This document shows, one piece after another, positions 1-7,226 of a DNA stretch of 23,827 bases (within the stretch, counting starts at the first letter, position 1; the number at the start of each line of letters is the position of its first letter). The DNA is taken from NCBI GenBank assembly GCA_024635735.1, contig JAGXII010000094.1, positions 1 to 23,827 on the forward strand, written 5' to 3'. The stretch is from Christiangramia sp. Its GTDB lineage: Bacteria > Bacteroidota > Bacteroidia > Flavobacteriales > Flavobacteriaceae. Both the position numbers and the translations under genes were made by a program. Under the pieces are notes generated by a model. The model did not search any database, was not told the DNA's origin, and was given only the letters and a program-made list of their open reading frames with translations.

Positions 1-508
1 CAGCTATATTCACAATCCATACCCATAAAGTCCCGCCAAAGGTACCGGTATATTCATACCATTGCACCCAGCTGATATATTCAGAAAACACATTCCCCAG
101 ATTTAACCATGGCCAGGAAAACTCCCAGTTCAAATGGAGTTTTTCAAAAACCATCCATATACTTACCAGGAAGGTAGCGGCTGCACTAAACCCGGTTCTT
201 TTTGCTACTATATGATAGATTAGAAAAACCAGTGCCATAAGTAAAGAATTCACCAGAATCGCGAAGGCTCCGCCAAACGGAGTGGAAAAATAGATCCAGT
301 AAGTCGTGATAAGATTCCAGACAAAAAAACTGAGATATGCAGCGCCAAACACTTTTAATTTGATCCAGCTTTTTGAGAAATTCCTGATCTGGAATTCTGC
401 TATTAACAGGGGAACAAAGCCGAAGAATATTAAAAGTGGAAATCCGTAGGTAGGCCATGCCATGGCCAGAATTATTCCGCTTAAAAATGCATAGAGTAGG
501 TTCTTCAT
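1..508 (-). CDS. lnt: Apolipoprotein N-acyltransferase, 5' part (runs off window)
   Basis: This is the N-terminal 169 codons of Lnt, the inner-membrane enzyme that N-acylates the lipid-modified cysteine of lipoproteins. The frame opens with ATG at 508 (MKNLLYAFLSG) and stays open to base 1. It shows several hydrophobic segments (about residues 4-18, 22-38, 52-75, 80-102 and 108-122) and two Lnt-like stretches, SWPWLNLGN (131-139) and WYEYTGTFGGT (150-160). Full-length family members are about 500-550 residues, so the nitrilase-like catalytic domain with its Glu-Lys-Cys triad lies outside the window. A good Bacteroidota promoter sits just upstream. The several lipoproteins in this window would be its substrates. 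Identification rests on the membrane part only. Confidence 0.85.
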   Translation of the reverse strand, partial: MKNLLYAFLSGIILAMAWPTYGFPLLIFFGFVPLLIAEFQIRNFSKSWIKLKVFGAAYLSFFVWNLITTYWIYFSTPFGGAFAILVNSLLMALVFLIYHIVAKRTGFSAAATFLVSIWMVFEKLHLNWEFSWPWLNLGNVFSEYISWVQWYEYTGTFGGTLWVWIVNIA

Positions 509-524
509 GAAAACTAAATCTGGT

Positions 525-554
525 CAAAAATAGGAAACTCTTTGCAGTTATCAA
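525..554 (-). promoter_or_regulatory. Predicted Bacteroidota sigma-A promoter for lnt
   Basis: Read on the minus strand, TTG (554-552) is followed by exactly 19 nt and then TATTTTTG (532-525). This matches the Bacteroidota consensus of TTG/TTTG at -33 and TAnnTTTG at -7. The box ends 16 nt before the lnt ATG, giving a short leader. No transcript data. Confidence 0.6.
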
Positions 555-737
555 TTAACACTAATCAATTGTCAAATATTAGTGCAGTGAAAATTGGGAA
601 GTAAAGTTGAAAGATACTTTATTAAAGCAGGATTTTAATTTTTGGGACTATTAACCCATAACCCACAACAAACCCATAATTTTTAGATCTTTTTCGAATC
701 AAAATAGTAGATTAGTAATCTCTAACCCATATAGTAG

Positions 738-1487
738 ATGAATCTAAAAAGACACATCCCTAATTTTATCACTTTGTTAAATCTCCTTAGTGGAAGCATT
801 GCTGTTATTTTTGCTGTAAAGGGTAATTTAATTCTTGCAGCGATATTTGTGGCTCTAGGTATCTTTTTCGATTTTTTTGATGGCCTTGCTGCAAGAGCCT
901 TAAACGTGAAAAGTGAAGTAGGCTTGCAGCTAGATTCACTTGCCGATGTGGTGACCAGTGGGGTTGTTCCGGGTATCGTCATGTTTCAGTTGTTGAATAA
1001 GGCCCTTCCGGCTAGTGAAGGTTTGGGTGCCGACTGGAATTCCTCTATTTTTGATGTGCAGATAAAACCCTTCGCACTAATAGGGCTGCTAATTATACTG
1101 GCATCTGCCTATCGTCTGGCAAGGTTCAATGTAGATGAAAGACAGACCGATTCTTTTATAGGACTTCCAACGCCTGCAAATGCTTTGCTCATTTTAAGTT
1201 TGCCTTTAATTTTAACCTATCAGCCGGGACCAGTGATCTCTGATCTTCTTCTTAATGAATGGTTTTTGGTGGGACTTACTTTACTAAGTTGCTATTTACT
1301 GAATTCTGAATTGCCTCTTTTTGCGCTGAAGTTTTCTGACTGGAATTTTAAGAATAATAAGCTGAGATACTCTTTTCTTTTGATTTGTTTGCTACTTATT
1401 CTATTCCTGAAATTTGTGGCAATCCCCGTTATTATCTTATTATATGTACTGTTTTCAATCTTTTCTAAACCGAAGTTGGTACTTTAA
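738..1487 (+). CDS. pssA: CDP-diacylglycerol--serine O-phosphatidyltransferase
   Basis: This 249-residue integral membrane enzyme makes phosphatidylserine from CDP-diacylglycerol and L-serine, the first step toward phosphatidylethanolamine. The CDP-alcohol phosphatidyltransferase signature DG-x2-AR-x8-G-x3-D-x3-D is complete (D48, G49, A52, R53, G62, D66, D70). Hydrophobic segments surround it and continue to the C-terminus. Length fits the short PssA type common in Bacteroidota. The start is ATG at 738, and I see no convincing TAnnTTTG box in the divergent gap toward lnt. Its stop overlaps the stop of the convergent asparagine-synthase-like gene by 4 bases. A related CDP-alcohol transferase is possible, but length and motif favour PssA. 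Confidence 0.88.
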   Translation: MNLKRHIPNFITLLNLLSGSIAVIFAVKGNLILAAIFVALGIFFDFFDGLAARALNVKSEVGLQLDSLADVVTSGVVPGIVMFQLLNKALPASEGLGADWNSSIFDVQIKPFALIGLLIILASAYRLARFNVDERQTDSFIGLPTPANALLILSLPLILTYQPGPVISDLLLNEWFLVGLTLLSCYLLNSELPLFALKFSDWNFKNNKLRYSFLLICLLLILFLKFVAIPVIILLYVLFSIFSKPKLVL

Positions 1488-3331
1488 TCCGGTATGTGTT
1501 TTATAAGATTCATTTCAGAATTTAATGTGGCACCACTCATTAAATCCATATTAGCAAATGGCCATTTCACCAATTCTTTTCTTTTCTCAGCAGCATTTAA
1601 ATAGGTTTCGAAATACCCTTCTCCCAAATTATTTTCTTTGTAATAGCTTTTGATATTTTCAAGCATATCGGGCTGTTGGTAAACCATTGCCCAGTTGATA
1701 GATTTAAAAAGCCGGTAGCGTTTGCGGATATCTTTTTTCTTCATCATTTTCTTTACCAGAAAGTCGTCAATCCTTGATCGTATTCCCCAGATAGGAATCT
1801 TTAGAATATTTGGAAAATTTTGGGGTATTAAAGGAATCTGACTTGTAGGAACCTTTCTGAATTCCCGAAGTTCAGGAGCTTCATATAAAAGCTTGTTGGC
1901 AAATCTGTAATAAAGCCTGAGATTGGGATGAAGGTTACTGGTTTTCTTAAGCATTTGCATGGACATCCCCGGGCTAAAAGCATAAAACTTCTCGTTGCAA
2001 ATATTTACCTGTCTGGAAAGTTCCATTCTGGTGAAAGTGTACCAGGAGAATAATTCATCGTAGAGTTCTGAATAAGGTAAGTTATGCTCCTGAATTCGGG
2101 AGAATATTTCATCTAGATCGGCTGTGCTTTCTCTTATGATTTGTTTTTTATATTCCTTCAATTCTGATTTTTCAAACCAGAAATCAACCTGCCAGGAAAG
2201 CACCGCAGCGCGTTTATCGGTCTTCCATTTTTCAAAATTAGAAGGGTTTGCCGGAGTAAACTCAAAATCCTTATTCTGAATATAATATTTGAAGAAATTA
2301 TCTTTTCTGAATTTGGCAGAACTAAATTTTTTAATGTTTCTGGCGGGAAGGCCTTCACATAATTCACCTAATATCAATGGTTGTTTTCCATGGGTTTCAA
2401 CTTCTTCAAGAATTTCCAGCCAGGAATTTAGTTTTACAGATTCTGTATTTCTGGTATACTCATTAAGTACATCTTGAGGAGGAAAATAAAGGCCAGGCTT
2501 AAAATAAGAAATATGTTTCGCGTGTTTTATTTTTGCCAGTTTAGCAGCAATCTTGGTCTCATAATTGGAAGCTTCACCAAAAGTATGAGCTCTGATTTCT
2601 TTATTTTCCGAAATTGCTCCAAGGGCAACTCTGCTATCAATTCCTCCGCTTAAGGCTATATTCACTTCACTGAAGTTTTCAGTACAGAGTTCTACTTCTT
2701 TTTTGTAATGATTCCAGTATTCCTGTACCATGCCTTCCTTTAGATGAGGGGAACTCATATTCTGGTAAAGGCTGTTATCGAATCTAACTTCTAATTTCTC
2801 TCCTGCAGAATTGAACTTAATCCATTCACCCGGGAGCAAACTCTTACAGTTTTTTAGAATAGTGCGGGAACCCTTATAAGCAAAATCAGGTCCAATGGCA
2901 CGTTGAAATATTCCGGTAAGATCAAATTCGGCTTCTGAATACCGGCCAAGTAAAATAATACTGTTAGAAATAAAAAAATCCTCGCCTTTTCTAAGATGGT
3001 AAATGGGGTAAATATTGGCAAGATCCGTACAGGTAATTATTTGTTTATTCCTCTTATCAAAAAGCAGTGAAGAGAAGCTTCCCGTGATATGATCTTCAAC
3101 CGGCCATTTATTAATAATATGTTGGGCTGCTGAAACTTTTTGTTCCTGTATATTCTGAAGGTTGAAATTCCTTAAATAACCATTCGTGACGGAAAGAAAA
3201 TCATCGTTCTCAGTAATACATTCAGTATCATTAATGAGTAGATATCCAGATTCTTTTTCCAGTAATTGGAGACCGGGAAAATCCTTCGCGAGGTTTAAAT
3301 CAGGCATTTTACTGGAAAAAAGGAACCTCAT
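1484..3331 (-). CDS. Asparagine-synthase-like protein without glutaminase cysteine
   Basis: This 615-residue protein has the two-part layout of class B asparagine synthetases. The N-terminal Ntn-like region includes a LANIYPIYH stretch near residues 105-113 and LLPGEW near 165. The synthase domain has the PP-loop SGGIDSR near residue 230, which binds and adenylates substrate with ATP. The chain begins MRFLFSSKMP, so the cysteine nucleophile that must follow the initiator Met in glutamine-dependent AsnB is absent. It may use free ammonia or another amine, or join a different acid and amine, as in the beta-lactam synthetase and lasso-cyclase relatives. It lies 38 bp downstream of lptB on the same strand, probably co-transcribed. 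A surface-polymer modifying role is my inference; the substrate is unknown. Confidence 0.7.
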   Translation of the reverse strand: MRFLFSSKMPDLNLAKDFPGLQLLEKESGYLLINDTECITENDDFLSVTNGYLRNFNLQNIQEQKVSAAQHIINKWPVEDHITGSFSSLLFDKRNKQIITCTDLANIYPIYHLRKGEDFFISNSIILLGRYSEAEFDLTGIFQRAIGPDFAYKGSRTILKNCKSLLPGEWIKFNSAGEKLEVRFDNSLYQNMSSPHLKEGMVQEYWNHYKKEVELCTENFSEVNIALSGGIDSRVALGAISENKEIRAHTFGEASNYETKIAAKLAKIKHAKHISYFKPGLYFPPQDVLNEYTRNTESVKLNSWLEILEEVETHGKQPLILGELCEGLPARNIKKFSSAKFRKDNFFKYYIQNKDFEFTPANPSNFEKWKTDKRAAVLSWQVDFWFEKSELKEYKKQIIRESTADLDEIFSRIQEHNLPYSELYDELFSWYTFTRMELSRQVNICNEKFYAFSPGMSMQMLKKTSNLHPNLRLYYRFANKLLYEAPELREFRKVPTSQIPLIPQNFPNILKIPIWGIRSRIDDFLVKKMMKKKDIRKRYRLFKSINWAMVYQQPDMLENIKSYYKENNLGEGYFETYLNAAEKRKELVKWPFANMDLMSGATLNSEMNLIKHIPD

Positions 3332-3369
3332 AGGATAATTAAATTACTGGTTCACTCAAATAGGGGAAT

Positions 3370-4110
3370 TTAATCAAAAATCTTTTTCTTTCTAAGCTCA
3401 AAATTCTGTCCCAGGTAGACTTTTCTTACCATTTCATCTTCTGCGAGCTCCTCAGGAATACCATGTTTTAAAATACTTCCTTCGAACATTAGGTAAGTAC
3501 GGTCTGTAATCGCAAGTGTTTCCTGAACATTATGGTCGGTAATAAGAATACCTATATTTTTATTTTTCAGCTGTGCTACAATTCTCTGGATATCTTCAAC
3601 AGCCACAGGGTCCACACCCGCAAAAGGTTCATCGAGTAGGATAAAGTTAGGGTCGGTAGCCAGTGCTCTGGCAATCTCTGTTCTTCTTCGTTCACCACCA
3701 CTTAAAAGATCTCCCCGGTTTTTACGAATATGGCTTAATCCGAATTCTTCAATGAGTAATTCCATTTTCATCACTCTTTCCTTTTTAGAAAGCGAGGTGA
3801 GTTCTAAAACACTCATAATATTATCTTCAATACTCAGTTTTCTGAAAACTGAAGCTTCCTGGGCAAGATAACCTATCCCATTTTGAGCCCTTTTATACAT
3901 GGGGTATTTGGTAATATTTACTTTGTCCAGGATGATATTACCGCTGTTTGGCTTGATTAAACCTACGATCATATAGAAAGAGGTCGTCTTTCCCGCACCA
4001 TTAGGCCCGAGTAAACCAACGATCTCTCCCTGGTTTACTTCAATAGAGATGCCTTTTACTACATCTCTTCCTTTATAGGTTTTTACAAGTTGATCAGCAC
4101 GTAATTTCAT
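3370..4110 (-). CDS. lptB: LPS export ABC transporter ATP-binding protein
   Basis: This 246-residue cytoplasmic ATPase would drive LptFG to extract LPS from the inner membrane and push it along the Lpt bridge. All ABC motifs are visible: Walker A GPNGAGKT (35-42), Q-loop around Q84, signature LSGGE (136-140), Walker B ILLDEP (157-162) followed by FAGVDP, and switch H193. The FAGVDP and TDHNVQETL stretches are typical of LptB rather than other ABC ATPases. Length matches the family. It is followed at 38 bp by the asparagine-synthase-like gene and is divergent from the sulfotransferase-like gene. No good -7 box was found directly upstream. Confidence 0.92.
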   Translation of the reverse strand: MKLRADQLVKTYKGRDVVKGISIEVNQGEIVGLLGPNGAGKTTSFYMIVGLIKPNSGNIILDKVNITKYPMYKRAQNGIGYLAQEASVFRKLSIEDNIMSVLELTSLSKKERVMKMELLIEEFGLSHIRKNRGDLLSGGERRRTEIARALATDPNFILLDEPFAGVDPVAVEDIQRIVAQLKNKNIGILITDHNVQETLAITDRTYLMFEGSILKHGIPEELAEDEMVRKVYLGQNFELRKKKIFD

Positions 4111-4187
4111 TCTTTTGATAATAATAAATCCAATATTTGTATTTTTCAGGACTGATTGGGCAAGCCAAAGATAGAATTATAACTTTA

Positions 4188-4988
4188 ATGAAAATAATCT
4201 TTTTAAACTCATATTCCCCCAGAACCGGACATAACTTTGTTGCTCAGGTCATAAAGATCGTTAGTAACGCAGAAATTATACCACATAATCAGGCAGAGAC
4301 CAGATTATCTCTTTTTCTCGAAGCTTATTACGACCTTCAACAAAAGAATCTTATTAGTGGTTCAGGAAAAACATTTTTGGATTCTCTTTTTGTTGATAAT
4401 ATTAGAAAACGAATCGTAAAGGATATTTCGGGGGAATATGTGCTAATAAAGGATACCAATTATCAAGGTGTTAACTTTCAAAGATTGCAATTTCCTAATG
4501 ATATTCATTTTTTAACTCTCAGGGATCCGAGGGATACGTTAATATCTATTTTTAAGGGAATGCGATTTTATAAACAAAATGGTCTTAAGGCTTTTCTAAA
4601 GAGAGTGGGATACCAAACAGGTGTTTATTCATTTTACTATAGTAGAAAATATAGTAAAAGGTTTATAAAGACATTGCCAGATAATATGGAAGATTTTCAC
4701 ATAATAAGATATGAGGACATGGTGTTGAGAGATAAAGAATCGTTATCCGGATTATTACATAAATTTAATTCAGATATTGTAATTGAAGAATTAATCTCCC
4801 GTATAAATGAAATATCGGTCATCAATACTTCATTTTATAAGGAGGAGACCGGCGGTAAACATATTTGGGATAGTAAAAAGGTTACGGCAAAATTTAATCC
4901 TATTAATAGAAATAATATCCCCCTTCTTCATAGAAAGGGGATCGAATTAGGTTCCAGAAAATTTAGAAAGAAATTGGGATATGCTTAA
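4188..4988 (+). CDS. Sulfotransferase-like P-loop protein
   Basis: This 266-residue protein resembles PAPS-dependent sulfotransferases. After the first beta strand (MKIIFLNSY) comes a 5'-phosphosulfate-type loop SPRTGHNF (10-17). LRDPRDTLIS (111-120) matches the 3'-phosphate-binding region, and RYEDMV (174-179) the conserved segment after it. I start at ATG 4188 because the fold begins there; the frame is open back to a TTG at 4137, but those residues look like leader. The gene is visibly more AT-rich than its neighbours and lies opposite to the flanking lptB and AhpD-like genes. Its stop directly abuts the AhpD-like stop (4988/4989). A surface glycan or lipid acceptor is likely but unproven. 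Confidence 0.7.
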   Translation: MKIIFLNSYSPRTGHNFVAQVIKIVSNAEIIPHNQAETRLSLFLEAYYDLQQKNLISGSGKTFLDSLFVDNIRKRIVKDISGEYVLIKDTNYQGVNFQRLQFPNDIHFLTLRDPRDTLISIFKGMRFYKQNGLKAFLKRVGYQTGVYSFYYSRKYSKRFIKTLPDNMEDFHIIRYEDMVLRDKESLSGLLHKFNSDIVIEELISRINEISVINTSFYKEETGGKHIWDSKKVTAKFNPINRNNIPLLHRKGIELGSRKFRKKLGYA

Positions 4989-5339
4989 TTAACTTTTAGC
5001 ATCCTCCAAAGCCTCCCAGTATTCGAAAGCTCTTCTTAAATGCGGAATTACTATGGTACCACCAATAAGAGTACCAATACTTAATGTCTCCATAACTTCT
5101 TCACGCTTTACTCCCGATTTGTGGCTGGATTCCAGATGGTACTTAACACAATCATCGCAACGTAAAACAACAGACGCTACCAGGCCAAGTAATTCCTTGG
5201 TTTTCTTATCCAGGACACCTTCTGTAAAAGCGTTCGTGTCAAGATTAAAGATCCTTTTCAGGACTTTGTTATTTTCTGCCAGAATCTTATCATTCATTCG
5301 GGCACGATACGAATTGAATTCGTCAACCTTATCGATCAT
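4989..5339 (-). CDS. Carboxymuconolactone decarboxylase / AhpD-like protein
   Basis: This 116-residue all-helical protein of the CMD/AhpD family has the redox motif C61-D-D-C64 followed by H68. That is the CxxC-x3-H arrangement used by AhpD-type peroxidase reductants, and it argues for a thiol-disulfide or peroxidase role rather than decarboxylation. It starts 3 bp after the tatC stop, so it is the third gene of a kdsD-tatC-CMD operon. No signal peptide is visible, so it should be cytoplasmic. The true substrate is unknown, and no ahpC is present nearby. Confidence 0.85.
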   Translation of the reverse strand: MIDKVDEFNSYRARMNDKILAENNKVLKRIFNLDTNAFTEGVLDKKTKELLGLVASVVLRCDDCVKYHLESSHKSGVKREEVMETLSIGTLIGGTIVIPHLRRAFEYWEALEDAKS

Positions 5340-5342
5340 AGC

Positions 5343-6176
5343 TTATTTTTTTAATTTTTCTTCTTCTCTTTTGTATATGATCTTCGAAATTATAATACTT
5401 ATTTCATATAAGACCAATACGGGTATAGCAACAATAATCTGACTTACGATATCTGGTGGAGTTATAATAGCCGAAATAATCAGCACTCCTACAAGGGCAT
5501 ATTTCCTGTATGTTTTAAGAAAACCTGGAGTAATAACACCCACTTTGGTGAGAAAGTAGATCACAATAGGTAATTCGAATATCAGTCCGCTGGCCAGAAC
5601 AGAGGCCCTTACCAAACTTATATAACTACTCAGGTCGAAGTCATTAAAAACAGTTTCACTTACCTGATATTTTCCGAGGAAATTAATTGAAAGGGGAGTG
5701 ATAACATAATATCCAAACAATACTCCAATAAAGAAAAGTACCGAGGTTAAAAATATAAAGCCTTTAGCATACTTTCTTTCGTAATTGTGCATTGCGGGTG
5801 CAACGAATTTCCAGAATTCATAGATAACAAATGGAAATGCAATAATAAATCCAGCCGTGATTGAAGTCCATACGTGAGCAGAGAACTGCCCTCCCATGGT
5901 CCTGCTCTGAATTCTGAAAGGCATTTCCTGATCACAGAAGCCTCCTTCGATTCCAACGAGACGTGAAAGTTTACAAAGCATTTCATAGGAGAAAAAATCG
6001 GCATGTGCGGGTCCGAAAAGCAATACGTCAAAAATGAAACTTTTCATAAGAAACGCAACTACCGCAGCAATTAAGACTGCTGAGGTTGCTCGTATCAAAT
6101 GCCATCTTAATTCTTCAAGGTGGTCTAAAAATGACATTTCCTGTTCTGGCTCGGCGGGGGTTCCAATTTGTTTCAT
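5343..6176 (-). CDS. tatC: Sec-independent protein translocase subunit TatC
   Basis: This 277-residue inner-membrane protein is the twin-arginine signal-peptide receptor of the Tat system. Recognisable parts are HLEELR (19-24) before the first membrane span, the YEFWKFVAPAMHNYERKY loop, the buried glutamate in SGLIFELP, and ITPPDIVSQ before the last span. Six hydrophobic segments are present. The first periplasmic loop is long and contains two cysteines, which is typical for Bacteroidota TatC. Its ATG overlaps the kdsD stop as TAATG, indicating translational coupling. No tatA/tatB partner is in the window. Confidence 0.93.
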   Translation of the reverse strand: MKQIGTPAEPEQEMSFLDHLEELRWHLIRATSAVLIAAVVAFLMKSFIFDVLLFGPAHADFFSYEMLCKLSRLVGIEGGFCDQEMPFRIQSRTMGGQFSAHVWTSITAGFIIAFPFVIYEFWKFVAPAMHNYERKYAKGFIFLTSVLFFIGVLFGYYVITPLSINFLGKYQVSETVFNDFDLSSYISLVRASVLASGLIFELPIVIYFLTKVGVITPGFLKTYRKYALVGVLIISAIITPPDIVSQIIVAIPVLVLYEISIIISKIIYKREEEKLKK

Positions 6177-7141
6177 TATAAAATTCCTTCTCTTATTAAG
6201 TTATGGATATGAACTACACCGGCATATTTCCCGTCTTCAACAGCCAGCAGCTGTGTAATTTTATTTTCTTCCATTATTTCCAATGCTTCGACCGCCAGTT
6301 TATCCTGCTCTATGGTTTTAGGATTCTGGCTCATGATATCTTTAGCTTTCAATCCTTTAATTTCAGAATGGTTTTTTAACATCCGGCGAATATCTCCGTC
6401 TGTAATAATACCTATGATTTTGTCATTTTCCAAAACTGCGGTAACTCCCAGCATCTTTTCTGAAATTTCAATAATGGCATTAGCAATTTCAGTGTCAGGT
6501 GAAACTTTTGGAATTTGGTTCTGTGAAGTGATGTCGGCTACCCTGAGATATAATTTCTTACCAAGAGTTCCTCCCGGATGATATTTAGCGAAATCTTTAC
6601 TGGAAAAACCTTTTAGATTCAGCAGACAAATAGCCAGAGCATCGCCCATAACCATCTGTGCTGTCGTGCTTGTGGTAGGAGCAAGGTTATTGGGACAGGC
6701 TTCCTTTTCTATATAACAGTTCAAAACAAAATCGGCTTCCTTTGCCAGGAACGATTCTTTATTGGCTGTTAGAGCGATCAAGGTATTATGGAAGTTTTTG
6801 ATAAGCGGAACAAGAACTTTTATTTCGGGACTGTTTCCACTTTTAGAAATACAAATTACCACATCATCCTGTTGAACGATCCCAAGATCGCCGTGAATGG
6901 CATCTGCCGCATGCATGAATATAGAAGGGGTTCCGGTAGAATTTAGCGTGGCAACAATTTTATTGGCAATGATAGCGCTTTTGCCAATTCCCGTTACTAC
7001 TACACGTCCCTGAGACTTGTAAATAGTTTCAACCGCCTGTTTAAATTCTTCGTCAATAAAATTTTCGAGATTCGCAATTGCTTCTGCTTCGTTGGAAATT
7101 GTTTCTTTTGCAGTAGAAATGATTTGATCGCTAAGTTTCAA
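6176..7141 (-). CDS. kdsD: Arabinose-5-phosphate isomerase (KpsF/GutQ family)
   Basis: This 321-residue enzyme converts ribulose-5-phosphate to arabinose-5-phosphate, the first step of Kdo synthesis for LPS. The SIS domain covers about residues 35-170, with GIGKSA (51-56), the serine-rich ISKSGNS loop (98-104), and PNNLAPTTSTTAQ (150-162), typical of KdsD. HPGG (188-191) leads into two CBS domains (about 203-260 and 265-321). Length matches family members. It is the first gene of a leftward operon with tatC and the AhpD-like gene. A minus-strand TACATTTG (7204-7197), without a -33 element at the usual distance, could be its -7 box. The later lptB gene belongs to the same LPS pathway. Confidence 0.9.
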   Translation of the reverse strand: MKLSDQIISTAKETISNEAEAIANLENFIDEEFKQAVETIYKSQGRVVVTGIGKSAIIANKIVATLNSTGTPSIFMHAADAIHGDLGIVQQDDVVICISKSGNSPEIKVLVPLIKNFHNTLIALTANKESFLAKEADFVLNCYIEKEACPNNLAPTTSTTAQMVMGDALAICLLNLKGFSSKDFAKYHPGGTLGKKLYLRVADITSQNQIPKVSPDTEIANAIIEISEKMLGVTAVLENDKIIGIITDGDIRRMLKNHSEIKGLKAKDIMSQNPKTIEQDKLAVEALEIMEENKITQLLAVEDGKYAGVVHIHNLIREGIL

Positions 7142-7159
7142 ATTAGATTAAATTATGAA

Positions 7160-7189
7160 TTGCATTTACTAAAGAAATATGTATATTTA
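7160..7189 (+). promoter_or_regulatory. Predicted promoter for recQ
   Basis: TTG (7160-7162), exactly 19 nt, then TATATTTA (7182-7189), which matches the TAnnTTTG consensus except for the last base. The box ends 37 nt before the recQ ATG. Between them is an inverted repeat AATTGT-AAC-ACAATT (7210-7224), which could be an operator or simply chance in AT-rich DNA. Confidence 0.5.
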
Positions 7190-7226
7190 GTTAATGCAAA
7201 TGTATGTAAAATTGTAACACAATTGA

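Noticed and set aside
186..554. Open frame of 122 codons on the minus strand at the left edge
   Set aside because: The other minus frame from ATG 508 reads as a convincing Lnt N-terminus, has a canonical promoter, and continues off the window. The 186-554 frame is a shadow of it.
4137..4187. Upstream TTG start for the sulfotransferase-like gene
   Set aside because: The 17 extra residues precede the first strand of the fold, and ATG 4188 is directly in front of it.
5053..5442. 129-codon plus-strand frame opposite the AhpD-like gene and tatC
   Set aside because: It is antisense to two clearly identified genes and has low-complexity Ser/Arg-rich composition with no recognisable domain.
7210..7224. 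Inverted repeat AATTGT-AAC-ACAATT between kdsD and recQ as an operator
   Set aside because: Six-base arms of AT-rich sequence occur often by chance. Noted under the recQ promoter only.
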